Below are positions 33,101-41,511 of a stretch of 64,000 bases of DNA, in pieces. Every line of letters begins with the position of its first letter. Position 1 is the first letter of the stretch. The stretch lies in NCBI GenBank assembly GCA_013112725.1, contig JABFFZ010000014.1, positions 23,321-87,320 on the forward strand, given 5' to 3'. The translations under genes were made by a program, and so were the position numbers. This stretch comes from Chloroflexota bacterium (GTDB lineage Bacteria; Chloroflexota; Anaerolineae; Promineifilales; Promineifilaceae). Under the pieces are notes generated by a model that was not told the DNA's origin, did no database searches, and saw only the letters and a program-made list of their open reading frames with translations.

Positions 33101-36100
33101 GCATCACCATCATTTCCCATCAACCAATCCGGTAAATTGGACTCTTCTTCAGCCGTTACAATGAGATCGCCCGTGGCCGGGGATAACCAATCCGGCAAAT
33201 TGCTTTGATCGGTGGCGAATAGTTCTTCGGAAGGGATTTCGGGAATATCGGCAGCAGCGGCGTAATCCGGCTCGCTGCTGGCAGCAGGTTCGTCTGCCGG
33301 CAGTGAACTTAGCCAGGATGTAAGACCACCGCCAGGCACGGCCGTGCCAGCCACCAATTCCTCGTCCGGGCCATCTTCAAACGAAGCAAAATCATCATCC
33401 GCCAGCCAATCTGCCAGCGGTGATTCACTGGCGGACATATCGGCCAACACATCGAACAGTTCGTCCGCCTCTTCACTATCACCAGCGGCAGCACGGGAGG
33501 GCATAGCAGGCGGTTCATCGGTTACGGCCGTGCCCGCAAAGCCGGTTAACCAATCTGGCACTTCCTCATCCTCAAACGCAGCATCCGCAAATGGCGTTCC
33601 ATCCGGCACAGCGGCAGCCATCCACTGGTCGGCCGCTTCTTCGGCCTCACCGGCTGTATCCATTTCAAACCCGACTAACCAGTCAGGCACTTCGTCCGCC
33701 CCTGGCGTCACATCCAACTCATCGTCATCGTCAAATGCTTCTGCCTGGTCGCCGCCAGTAAACTCTGAGAACCAATCCCCCCTTAAACTGGCAAAATCAT
33801 CCTCTGATTCTGGTTGTTCAGGTAAAGCTGCTTCTTCCTCATCTCCCATCATACCCATCACCCTATCCTCCGCTTTACCCACACTGGCCTGGTCATTCCC
33901 TAACAGCCAGTCTGGGATTTTTTCTTCTGCTCCAGCCAGATCCTCATCCAGGTAAGCCTGCTCCCCGAAGGTTTGGGCAAACTCGGCGGCCACATCGGTC
34001 GTTTCCACGGCCAGATCAGAAAGGTCATCGGCCAGCAGATCACCAGCCCATATGTCTTCCGCCTGGGATAACCAATCGCTGTCCAGGCTAAATTCAGCAG
34101 CTTCAGCAGCTTCATCGGCGGCTTTGTCTGTGAATAACGCACGCAGATCATTCAGCGAGACGGCCGTATCCGGTTCCGCCGCCGGTATTTCGTCAATCGC
34201 CTCCTCCAGGCCAGACAGCCAATCGTCTGCATCCAGGTCGGTCTGGGGTGGTGTGGGGGGCACGGCCGTGCCTGCCATCTCACTCACCTCGCCAAACAGG
34301 TCATCCCATTCATTCATCTGCGCTGCCGGCGTCTCTGCTGCTTCGGGCAGATCATCATCCAACGAAGCAAACATGGCCGTCAGCCCTAAGGCGGCCGTGC
34401 CTTTCACCGGCTCCGGCTCATCAGACAACCATCCAGCAAATGGAGAATCCTCTTTGGGCTCAGGCGTTTCGACCGCCATGCCCGCATCCCCGCCCAGCCA
34501 ATCATCGAACGCTTCACCTCCGGTAGCCGCCGCCATTTCAGACTCTAATTCGCCTGTTTGTTTCAAGAGCCAATCCGGCATTCCCCCGGCGGGCATTTGC
34601 GCCCCAACGGCAGACACGGCAAGCGCATCCCCGGCCTCCGGTTCTGCCGCCACACCCTCTGAAGCATCAAAAGCGGCAACATCTTGCAGCCAATCTGGCA
34701 TTTCTTCGGCGGTATAACCCGGCTCGTCCCACTGATCTTCGGCCCGTTCGTCAATTATCCAGTCATCTTGATCACCGGTCCCCACCGGCGCTAATTCCAC
34801 CACGGCAAAGTCAGAAGCAGCCGGAACAGACGCGCCATCATCCACCAGGTTGCTCAGCCAATCTGGCATATTGGTTTCGGCTACAGACAACGGTTCATCA
34901 TGACCGCTGTCACCAAACCAGTCTGAACTGATGTCGGCGGCGGCCTTTTCCCCGCCCAGATCGGGAATGTCCGGTTCATCCACCAGGGAAACCAGCCAGT
35001 CTGGGGCCAATTGTTCCGAGGCAAAGGTTTCTTCCGGTTCAAGCTCAGATTCTGACTGGGCCAGGAACCAATCTTCAGGTTCCGGCTCGGCCACAACATC
35101 GGCATCCAACGGAGCAAAATCATCGTCGGGAAAGAGCAAATCAAAATCATCGCCGGCAACGGCCGTTTCCACCGCTGCCAATTCGATGCCAGACAACCAA
35201 TCATCTTCCAGCGCCGGTTCGGCTTGCAGCACCTCATCTACAAACCATTCAGATTCCACCGGCAAGCTCTCGGCCGATGTCAGATCATCGTTTACATCGG
35301 CCATCCAATCATAACTGTGCATGCCGCTGGGTGATTCGCCGACTACATCCAACTGCTTGTAATCAAACTTTTCACCCATGTCGGAATCAAAGGTAACGTC
35401 GTTCATCCAATCGGCAGAAGGCCCTCTGGCGGCAGCCGCGGCCGGCGTCGCCAGCCCATCACCCTTGAACTCAATTTCCACCTTGTCCGGTAAAGCAGGC
35501 GCCCCTTCAGCTCGGAAAGCCCGGCCAACGGCCGTGTCCAAATCCAGGCTTGCCTTATCCGGGCTGGTCAAATTGACCAACCGTCGCAGATATTTTTGGG
35601 ACTCCCCAATTCGCCCCGTTTGCAGCCAGATATCCGACAAAACGGCATTTACGGCAATGCAGTTTGGCAATTTTTGCAGTACATTCAAACACACTTCTTC
35701 TGCGTCTACCCGCTGCTCATTGCGCCATAACGCCTCTGCCAGCAACACTTCCAGGTCTACCCGATCCTGGCTTTGCTGAATAGCCTGCCGCAATTCCTGC
35801 ACGGCCTGTTGGTACAACTCCCCCTTAATATACAGCCGGGCCAACGCTCCCGAAGTCAGCGGAATCCGGTCTACTGCCATATCGGAAAATTGGGCATAAT
35901 GATGGCGCAACTCTTCTTGAATGGCCGCATTATACGGTTCAATCTCAAACGCCCGCTGTAAGTGCCACAAGGCATCCTCCACCTGTGATTCTTCGGCGCG
36001 CACAATAGATAGACCCACATGGGCCACAAAATCATTGGGATCGGCGCTCAAGACGCGCTGGAACAGGTCGGTGGCGCCATCATAATCATGCTGCTCTAAC

Positions 36101-36249
36101 AGGGCTTTCGCCAACAACCGGTAGGTGCGGATATGGCTGGGATAAGACTCTAGGATATGCCGGCAGTGGGCAACAGCCTCAGTCAGCATATTTTCATCAA
36201 TCAGTTTTTCTATCCGCTCGTGATATTCCTGGAGGGTAATGGTGGTCAT
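30175..36249 (-). CDS. giant acidic TPR protein with repeated PDWL-type motifs
   Basis: About 2,024 residues. The first ~240 residues are tetratricopeptide repeats (LLAKALLEQHDYDGATDLF, then FVAHVGLSIVRAEES), and the last ~95 residues hold another TPR pair (FRRLLGDAYMRNGQLQKAL). Between them lie ~1,650 residues that are strongly acidic, low in complexity and probably disordered, with roughly thirty short D/P-W-L motifs such as MPDWLSNLV, IPDWLLGND, VPDWLTGF and LPDWLSPA. A 24-residue block starting FDMEPPPISPSEDAKFAIDY occurs twice, near residues 1650 and 1725. No signal peptide. The TPR ends and repeated hydrophobic-aromatic anchors suggest a scaffold; the function is unknown. The ATG at 36249 is preferred over one four codons earlier. 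Confidence 0.9.
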   Translation of the reverse strand: MTTITLQEYHERIEKLIDENMLTEAVAHCRHILESYPSHIRTYRLLAKALLEQHDYDGATDLFQRVLSADPNDFVAHVGLSIVRAEESQVEDALWHLQRAFEIEPYNAAIQEELRHHYAQFSDMAVDRIPLTSGALARLYIKGELYQQAVQELRQAIQQSQDRVDLEVLLAEALWRNEQRVDAEEVCLNVLQKLPNCIAVNAVLSDIWLQTGRIGESQKYLRRLVNLTSPDKASLDLDTAVGRAFRAEGAPALPDKVEIEFKGDGLATPAAAAARGPSADWMNDVTFDSDMGEKFDYKQLDVVGESPSGMHSYDWMADVNDDLTSAESLPVESEWFVDEVLQAEPALEDDWLSGIELAAVETAVAGDDFDLLFPDDDFAPLDADVVAEPEPEDWFLAQSESELEPEETFASEQLAPDWLVSLVDEPDIPDLGGEKAAADISSDWFGDSGHDEPLSVAETNMPDWLSNLVDDGASVPAASDFAVVELAPVGTGDQDDWIIDERAEDQWDEPGYTAEEMPDWLQDVAAFDASEGVAAEPEAGDALAVSAVGAQMPAGGMPDWLLKQTGELESEMAAATGGEAFDDWLGGDAGMAVETPEPKEDSPFAGWLSDEPEPVKGTAALGLTAMFASLDDDLPEAAETPAAQMNEWDDLFGEVSEMAGTAVPPTPPQTDLDADDWLSGLEEAIDEIPAAEPDTAVSLNDLRALFTDKAADEAAEAAEFSLDSDWLSQAEDIWAGDLLADDLSDLAVETTDVAAEFAQTFGEQAYLDEDLAGAEEKIPDWLLGNDQASVGKAEDRVMGMMGDEEEAALPEQPESEDDFASLRGDWFSEFTGGDQAEAFDDDDELDVTPGADEVPDWLVGFEMDTAGEAEEAADQWMAAAVPDGTPFADAAFEDEEVPDWLTGFAGTAVTDEPPAMPSRAAAGDSEEADELFDVLADMSASESPLADWLADDDFASFEDGPDEELVAGTAVPGGGLTSWLSSLPADEPAASSEPDYAAAADIPEIPSEELFATDQSNLPDWLSPATGDLIVTAEEESNLPDWLMGNDGDAPAQLDSEDLFATDEADAFGPPAELEELEAGLSFGFEEAAPEEAVDEGLTAVDLTALFSSIHDEPATLAGLGAETDMDWLVGMGEEEPASALEVADEVELDWLAEESVMAEMETAVIAAPEPGLEDVGLDASGAGLDDAISWLEELASQQETPVEELPTVAENLLAEELTAVEMDALVRQDMMGEAFDNEEAFDVAEMFDAAFDDVLDEAWQEAFPADLTPMSAADDVLAEEEEAEGESWLDVLMADEETQVTPMPAPPEDDTEAAMAWLEELAARQGALLEELPTLQDRSLDGLVDEAQADLDDALAWMNDLAEEPETKEEWPELDEELLATMIAGTAVAPSSKAAALPPKQDDELAEALNFLDEQVKAEGITAAVSGGTAVVSDAELMAALDWLEESSVADQTVVIDEPAEPEPLEMASEWELADALALADEPQMDRMDALVAAEMTIGDGLAEAELWDDESWDWEQPESITDLLTVTAKPSTSLPSDAAAAELALLDMPDDPDAAMEWLARFGADEGEETTALSPTLSMPAWEEPAEDKEREMDETWIEPVGAVLPTAVAGAITQDEMGLLADDLDIDDMPDDPDAAMNWLLDMAQGDASIDFDMEPPPISPSEDAKFAIDYGEPARTISAEPEIEMDTAVADVRADADEAFMAGMDTGEDEGWLEDMLGDDFMIDFDMEPPPISPSEDAKFAIDYGEPATTVMEPAAEISSLAGLAEEDIIAAVPEDPDEAMAWLQKIADEQTGSLEPAIAPDDALLPAWLTGEETDVEAFGSLSADETELSLMDDLGVDMADDLSDSLPDWLAADDERSSSTGQTGWLTAVEDLDVISWLVAEEEATTVDFDDAIISEVAEVRPSAKPATGRLPSLTPAEPEMPAESFEVKRLAADELSMSQLSDVRVVLAEKRYEEAAAHYHRMIVSGTATLGLIAELESLADEYPAQPAFRRLLGDAYMRNGQLQKALNTYRMALDQL

Positions 36250-36265
36250 ATGACTTGGCATCAGG

Positions 36266-36292
36266 CCCTAAGGGTTTTAGAAACCCTTAGGG
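36266..36292. repeat. palindrome just upstream of the TPR gene
   Basis: CCCTAAGGGTTT with its complement, a 12-13 bp near-perfect palindrome with a short centre, lies 17 bp before the ATG of the TPR gene. In the mRNA it would form a hairpin before the start codon. There is no T-run, so it is not an intrinsic terminator. Confidence 0.6.
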
Positions 36293-36304
36293 TCTCAATT
36301 ATTT

Positions 36305-36361
36305 ATTTCGTTATGGTAAAGTTAACGAAATTATTATGCAAAGTTTCCGCTAATAAATCAA
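36305..36361 (-). promoter_or_regulatory. predicted promoter and operator of the TPR gene
   Basis: On the minus strand TTGATT (36361-36356) and CATAAT (36338-36333) are 17 bp apart. Just downstream, ATTTCGTTA (36305-36313) and its complement TAACGAAAT (36323-36331) form a 9-9-9 inverted repeat at the expected start point, a likely repressor site. Confidence 0.6.
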
Positions 36362-36367
36362 GTAACC

Positions 36368-37402
36368 CTAAATGAAATGCCGCTCCTGGAGACTCACCAG
36401 TAAATCAGTCACGTCGGTTTCCGGTTGAGGCATAGGGCCTAGTGGGTCTTGCCACATATCCCGGCCTAATAAAGCATAAATTGTATTGAGGATACCGTAG
36501 GAGAGCGCACCTACCTGGTAGCCCCCTTCTAACACGAACAAGATACGGCCGTGACACAACCCATTGGCCATCTCCACTAACGTCCGCACCATCTGAGCAT
36601 ACCCACGCAAACTCAAACCAGCCATAGCCAATGGGTCTTGCCAATGGGCATCAAAACCGGCCGAAACCAGAATGAGTTGGGGATCAAATGCTTTGGCTTT
36701 GGGCCAGACCACATCCCGAAAGAGACGGCTGTACCCCTCATCCCCCACATACGGCAGCAGCGGCACATTGAGCGTAAAACCACGTCCAGAGCCAATGCCA
36801 ATTTCATTGACACCGCCCGTGCCAGGGTAAAACATGCGGGGCATAAAGAGGTGAGTAGAGACAAACAACACTGTTTCGTCTTGAAAAAAAATATCCTGGG
36901 TGCCATTACCATGATGCACGTCAAAATCCACAATCAGCACCCGCTCCACGCCATATGTGGCCTGCGCATAACGCGCCGCCGCGGCCACATTGTTAAACAG
37001 GCAAAAACCACTGACAGTACTGCCCTCGGCATGGTGCCCCGGCGGGCGCACCAATGCAAAACCATTGGTTGCCTGACCGCGCATAATGGCGTCAACGGCC
37101 GTCAGGCAGCCGCCCACCGCCAACCGCGCCAGGTCATAAGAAGCAGCCGTCGCATAGGTATCACCATGATCCAGCAGACCGCCACCGCACTCCGCCACAC
37201 GCCGCACATGCTCAATCAGGCCATCGGTATGCACCCTTCGCAAATCAGTCAACGAGGCCAGACGGGATGGTAACGGCCGTAAATCCGCCAAAACCTTGTG
37301 CATATCCAAAAATGGCAATAAATCCGCCAACCGATGGCTGCCCTCAGGATGATCTCGTTTGGTATGCTCCATTGCCGGCGAAAAAACAATAACCGTACTC
37401 AT
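36368..37402 (-). CDS. histone-deacetylase-family amidohydrolase (AcuC/APAH-like)
   Basis: 344 residues with the arginase-deacetylase fold. RPPGHHAEGSTVSGFCLFNN holds the catalytic His pair, VDFDVHHGNGTQDIF the zinc Asp and His, and SAGFDAHWQDPL the second zinc Asp. ILVLEGGY-like FVLEGGYQ and the Tyr before it complete the site. Bacterial members deacetylate acetylpolyamines or acetyl-lysine; the substrate cannot be told here. The start MSTVIVF at 37402 lies six bases after a TATAAT (minus strand), so the message may be leaderless. Confidence 0.92.
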   Translation of the reverse strand: MSTVIVFSPAMEHTKRDHPEGSHRLADLLPFLDMHKVLADLRPLPSRLASLTDLRRVHTDGLIEHVRRVAECGGGLLDHGDTYATAASYDLARLAVGGCLTAVDAIMRGQATNGFALVRPPGHHAEGSTVSGFCLFNNVAAAARYAQATYGVERVLIVDFDVHHGNGTQDIFFQDETVLFVSTHLFMPRMFYPGTGGVNEIGIGSGRGFTLNVPLLPYVGDEGYSRLFRDVVWPKAKAFDPQLILVSAGFDAHWQDPLAMAGLSLRGYAQMVRTLVEMANGLCHGRILFVLEGGYQVGALSYGILNTIYALLGRDMWQDPLGPMPQPETDVTDLLVSLQERHFI

Positions 37403-37427
37403 ACCCCTATTATACCCCTGAAACAAC

Positions 37428-37458
37428 ACAGGGGTGTGGCTAGAAGACCACACCCCTG
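37428..37458 (-). terminator. hairpin after the pyrophosphatase gene
   Basis: CAGGGGTGTGG pairs with CCACACCCCTG across an 8-base loop, followed on the minus strand by GTGTTGTTT. This is a plausible but T-poor terminator for the pyrophosphatase gene, just upstream of the deacetylase promoter. Confidence 0.65.
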
Positions 37459-37488
37459 CCCAACCAACAACCGATTACCGATTACCGA

Positions 37489-39801
37489 TTAACCGCCAAA
37501 CAACACAGCTACCAACCCCTGTCCGTCTGCCAGGTACGTCACCAGCCCGGCAAACACAACCGAAGCCATTGCCATCAGCTTGATCAAAATGTTAAGCGAA
37601 GGACCAGAGGTATCCTTAAACGGATCACCCACCGTGTCGCCCACCACAGCCGCCTTGTGCGCGGGCGAACCTTTACCGCCGTAATGTCCTTCTTCAATGT
37701 ATTTCTTGGCATTGTCCCAGGCCCCACCAGCGTTAGACATCATGACTGCCAGCGCAAAACCAGCCGTTAACGTACCCGCCAACAACCCCAAGACACCGGC
37801 CACACCAAACAAGACGCCCACGATCACCGGCACCGCAATCGCCAGCAACGAAGGGGCGACCATCTCTTTTTGGGCAGAACGCGTGCTGATTTCTACACAG
37901 CGGGCATAATCAGGCCGCTCAGTTCCTTCCAAAATGCCCGGTTTTTCGCGGAACTGGCGACGCACTTCTTCCACCATTCCCCCGGCCGCCCGGCCAACGG
38001 CACGCATGGTCATAGAAGAGAAATAGAAAGCCGTCGCCGCGCCCGTCATCACCCCAATCAATACCGCCGGATTCAAAATAGTGACATTATAAAAGTCCAT
38101 AAAATTCTGCATGGTCCAGTTGGTGATATTCACGCCATCTACGGTCAAGGCTGCGTCACCATGCAGCACCAACGCCAGACGTACCTCCTCCAAATAAGCC
38201 GACAACAGCGCCATCGCCGTCAGGGCCGCCGAACCAATGGCAAACCCTTTACCAATGGCGGCCGTGGTATTACCAACCGCATCTAGCTGATCCGTTCGAT
38301 TACGTACAGCCGGATCCAAACCAGACATTTCCGCGTTGCCACCGGCATTATCCGCAATCGGGCCATAAGCGTCCGTCGCCAGTGTAAAACCGAGGGTAGA
38401 CAACATGGCTACGGCCGCAATACCCACGCCATACAGCCCCATAGAAATGTTGGTCAACCCACCCATGGTATAAAAACTGACGGCAATCCCAACCACAATC
38501 GCAAACACCGGAATACCGGTGGATTCCATACCAACAGATAAACCTTCAATCATCAATGTGGCCGTGCTGGTATTTGCCTGCTCAGCCATCGCCCGTGTGG
38601 GCTTGTTGGCGTGAGAGGTGTAATACTCTGTGGATTTACCAATGACCATCCCCACCGCCAAACCCACAATAATGGATATAAATACCGGCCATATGTTAGG
38701 AATATCCAGGATATACAAAATGGGGATAGCCAGCACCGCGATGCCCACCGAACTCACATACAACCCACGCGACAAGGCGCCAATTAACTTACCCTGATCC
38801 GCGCCCTCTTCGGTGCGTACCAGATAGATTGCCAGAATAGATAAGAAAACGCCCACAGCCGCCAGCGCCATCGGCGCGGTGATATAACGCAGTTGCAACT
38901 GCATGACTGACATGCCCGCATCCACCGCAAAGGCCGCGCCGGCCGAAGTAACCGCCGCCACTCCCAACGCCGAAGTTGCCAGAATCGAACCGGCATAGGA
39001 CTCATACAGGTCAGCGCCCATACCGGCCACATCACCCACATTATCACCCACATTATCAGCAATAGTCGCTGGATTACGCGGATCGTCTTCAGGGATGCCA
39101 GCTTCTACTTTACCCACCAGGTCAGCGCCCACATCGGCCGCTTTAGTGTAAATGCCACCACCCACACGGGCAAACAACGCATACGTGGAAGCGCCCATGC
39201 CAAAACTCAGCATAGTCGCCGTAATGATGGGCAGCGGATTGCCCGTGGCCATAATGAACCCGCCATTGGGCAGGATAGATGGCAGCAAATAATACAAAAT
39301 CAAAAACCAGAGCGAAATATCCAGTAGGGCAAAACCAACCACTACCAGCCCCATAACAGCCCCCGCTCGTAACGCCACTTTCAAACCGGCGTCCAGGCTT
39401 TTGCTGGCCGCATGAGCGGTGCGTGCTGAAGCATTCGTGGCTGTTTTCATCCCAAAAAAGCCACACAAAGCAGAAAAGAACCCGCCGGTAATAAAAGCCA
39501 CAGGTACAATGGGGTTCTGCAAATTCAAAAAGGCCATGACGCTGAAGATGATCAGCAGCGCCACAAAAACCAGGGCCACCACCCGATATTGGCTAGACAA
39601 ATAAGCCATCGCTCCCTCGCGTACCGCCTGTGCGATTTCCTTCATCTTGTCATTGCCTTCGCTTTCTTTCATCACTTGCTGGTAGAAATACCAGGCAAAA
39701 AACAGGGCCACCAGAGCGCCAACCAAACCCAGCCACCAGATGAAGGGTAATGGTTCCTGGGTCGTGTTTTGGGCAGTCGTTGAATATAATGCATCCATCA
39801 T
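37489..39801 (-). CDS. hppA: membrane-bound ion-pumping pyrophosphatase, K+-dependent type
   Basis: 770 residues, about 16 membrane helices. It pumps H+ or Na+ using pyrophosphate hydrolysis. The active-site signature DVGADLVGKVEAGIPEDDPR and the Asp-rich DNVGDNVGDVAGMGADLYES are intact, as is the C-terminal GDTVGDPFKDTSGPSLN. The sequence GNTTAAIGKGFAIGSAAL has Ala where K+-independent enzymes have Lys, so this is the K+-dependent class; Na+ versus H+ specificity is not decided here. It has a GGAGG ribosome site. The gene has no exact ACGGCCGT, unlike most genes here. Confidence 0.96.
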   Translation of the reverse strand: MMDALYSTTAQNTTQEPLPFIWWLGLVGALVALFFAWYFYQQVMKESEGNDKMKEIAQAVREGAMAYLSSQYRVVALVFVALLIIFSVMAFLNLQNPIVPVAFITGGFFSALCGFFGMKTATNASARTAHAASKSLDAGLKVALRAGAVMGLVVVGFALLDISLWFLILYYLLPSILPNGGFIMATGNPLPIITATMLSFGMGASTYALFARVGGGIYTKAADVGADLVGKVEAGIPEDDPRNPATIADNVGDNVGDVAGMGADLYESYAGSILATSALGVAAVTSAGAAFAVDAGMSVMQLQLRYITAPMALAAVGVFLSILAIYLVRTEEGADQGKLIGALSRGLYVSSVGIAVLAIPILYILDIPNIWPVFISIIVGLAVGMVIGKSTEYYTSHANKPTRAMAEQANTSTATLMIEGLSVGMESTGIPVFAIVVGIAVSFYTMGGLTNISMGLYGVGIAAVAMLSTLGFTLATDAYGPIADNAGGNAEMSGLDPAVRNRTDQLDAVGNTTAAIGKGFAIGSAALTAMALLSAYLEEVRLALVLHGDAALTVDGVNITNWTMQNFMDFYNVTILNPAVLIGVMTGAATAFYFSSMTMRAVGRAAGGMVEEVRRQFREKPGILEGTERPDYARCVEISTRSAQKEMVAPSLLAIAVPVIVGVLFGVAGVLGLLAGTLTAGFALAVMMSNAGGAWDNAKKYIEEGHYGGKGSPAHKAAVVGDTVGDPFKDTSGPSLNILIKLMAMASVVFAGLVTYLADGQGLVAVLFGG

Positions 39802-40024
39802 GTATTAAGCCTCCAAAAAAGTTTCTTCTACCTCAGGGGTTTTTGCTGGTAACGCAACCGGGCAATAGCTTGCGGTTCGCAGACTAATCCCGTTACCCAC
39901 TTTCTTCGATTTTCAAGTCAGTGTGAATTGCATACCTGCATTTTTTGATGTGAAAATGCCCCGTCACCGGGGCATCAACATGCCGATTGTAACGAATGGC
40001 ACAAATGATGTCAAAAAGCCACAA

Positions 40025-40054
40025 AAAAAGGTGGAACCAGTTGGTTCCACCTTT
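40025..40054 (-). terminator. terminator of the TRAP lipoprotein gene
   Basis: On the minus strand AAAGGTGGAACCA pairs with TGGTTCCACCTTT and is followed by a run of T. It begins ~10 bp after the stop codon at 40065. Confidence 0.88.
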
Positions 40055-40064
40055 TACCTTTTTC

Positions 40065-41255
40065 TTATTGCCCGGTTTGGGCTTCAATATATTTCATGTA
40101 ATCCGTCTCATTGACACTGTGCCAAATTTGAATATCATCCCGGAACTTTTTCCACTGTTCAAAGATGGATTTGAAGTCAGAATCAGCCTGGGAAAACTCA
40201 TCGAAGAGAGCAAAGGCAGCTTGTTCGGAGGCTTCGAGGATTTCCTGGCTAAAGCTACGCAGTTGGGTTCCACCCTGAATCAGGCGTTCCAATGCTTCTT
40301 TATTGCGGGCATCATAGCGGGCTAACATTTGTGTGTTTGCCTGGAAAGCGGCTGTACGAACAATCTCCTGGTACACTTCCGGTAGTTTATTCCATTCAGA
40401 AAGGTTGATCTGTACTTCTAGCGCAGGGCCAGGTTCCCACCAACCAGGGGAATAATAAAACTGGGCAGCATCATTCAGGCCTAATTTTTCATCATCATAA
40501 GGGCCAACCCATTCAGCAGCATCAATGGCGCCCGTTTGTAGAGCCTGGAAAATTTCACCGCCAGCGACTACCTGTACGGTAACGCCTAATTTATTCATCA
40601 CCTGCCCACCCAGGCCGGGGATGCGCATTTTTAAGCCCTGCAAATCAGCCGGAGTGGATATTTCTTTTTTGAACCAGCCACCCATTTGGGCGCCCGTGTT
40701 ACCGGCAGGGAATTGGATCACATTGAAACGATCGCGGTAGTATTGCTGTAAGAGTTCCAAACCACCACCTTCATAAAACCAGGCATTTTGTTGGCGGGCG
40801 GTGAGACCAAAGGGCAGGGCCGTGCCAAAAGCGGTCACAGGGCTTTTGCCGACATAATAATAGGAAGCGGTGTGGCCGGCCGTTACCGCACCCTGCTCTA
40901 CCACATTCAGCACTTCCAGACCGGGAGCCAGTTCACCGGCAGCACGGGGGGTGATCACAAACTTGCCACCTGTCATGGCTGCAACCCGTTGGGCAAAAAT
41001 TTCGGCGCCACCAAAAATGGTATCGAGAGCCACCGGCCAACTGGTGGCCATTTGCCATTCAATGTTGGGCAGGGCCGTATCGGTTTGGGCGGCTTCAGTG
41101 AGGGTGGTTTCATCGGCTACGGAGGGAGCTGTGGTGGCAGCAATGCTTGTGGGGGTGTTGGCAGTTTCGTCTTCAGCGCCACAGCTAACCAGCCCCATGG
41201 TGGCAGCGCCAGCTGCACTTTTTGAAGCGAGGCCTAAAAATTCTCTTCTGTTCAT
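40065..41255 (-). CDS. TRAP-type substrate-binding lipoprotein, Tat-exported
   Basis: 396 residues of the DctP/TAXI-like binding-protein family. The N-terminus NRREFLG is a twin-arginine signal, and the lipobox VSCG gives lipidation at Cys ~25. A Thr/Ala-rich linker leads to the binding domain starting [37 protein letters not shown] and [13 protein letters not shown] are typical of keto-acid-binding DctP proteins. The DctQ and DctM membrane subunits are not nearby, so the ligand and partner must be found elsewhere. Confidence 0.92.
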   Translation of the reverse strand: MNRREFLGLASKSAAGAATMGLVSCGAEDETANTPTSIAATTAPSVADETTLTEAAQTDTALPNIEWQMATSWPVALDTIFGGAEIFAQRVAAMTGGKFVITPRAAGELAPGLEVLNVVEQGAVTAGHTASYYYVGKSPVTAFGTALPFGLTARQQNAWFYEGGGLELLQQYYRDRFNVIQFPAGNTGAQMGGWFKKEISTPADLQGLKMRIPGLGGQVMNKLGVTVQVVAGGEIFQALQTGAIDAAEWVGPYDDEKLGLNDAAQFYYSPGWWEPGPALEVQINLSEWNKLPEVYQEIVRTAAFQANTQMLARYDARNKEALERLIQGGTQLRSFSQEILEASEQAAFALFDEFSQADSDFKSIFEQWKKFRDDIQIWHSVNETDYMKYIEAQTGQ

Positions 41256-41350
41256 GTCTTCCTCCTATAGGTTTTGTGGGTATTGGCCTTATGGCCTGTG
41301 GTTAAGTAGGCGTATTGTAATAACCTGATGGTATAGAGGCAAGAAATCAG

Positions 41351-41473
41351 ACAGGGCGATTCCAAAGTCGGGTTTCACACGCAGTAGCGGCGTGCGCACG
41401 CCCACGTGCTGCATGGTCGCACGTGGGCATGTGCACGCCGCAGACAGAAAATGTGGACTTTGGAATTACCCTG
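41351..41473. mobile_element. second MITE family (122 bp, CAGGG ends, 10-bp target duplication)
   Basis: Left end CAGGGCGATTCCAAAGTC (41352-41369) and right end GACTTTGGAATTACCCTG (41456-41473) are complementary at 16 of 18 positions. A second pair of arms, 23 bp each (41387-41409 and 41419-41441), matches at 21 positions, so the whole unit is one long hairpin. AGAAATCAGA flanks both sides (41342-41351 and 41474-41483). CAGGG ends with 8-10 bp duplications fit the ISAs1 family, as far as I recall. It has no coding capacity. Confidence 0.88.
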
Positions 41474-41511
41474 AGAAATCAGAAACGGCCGTCGCAGATT
41501 ATTTGGACCTT

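Noticed and set aside
30488..35314. Several long plus-strand open frames rich in Ser
   Set aside because: They are antisense shadows of the acidic TPR gene, caused by its GAY/GAR codon bias; no ribosome sites or family motifs.
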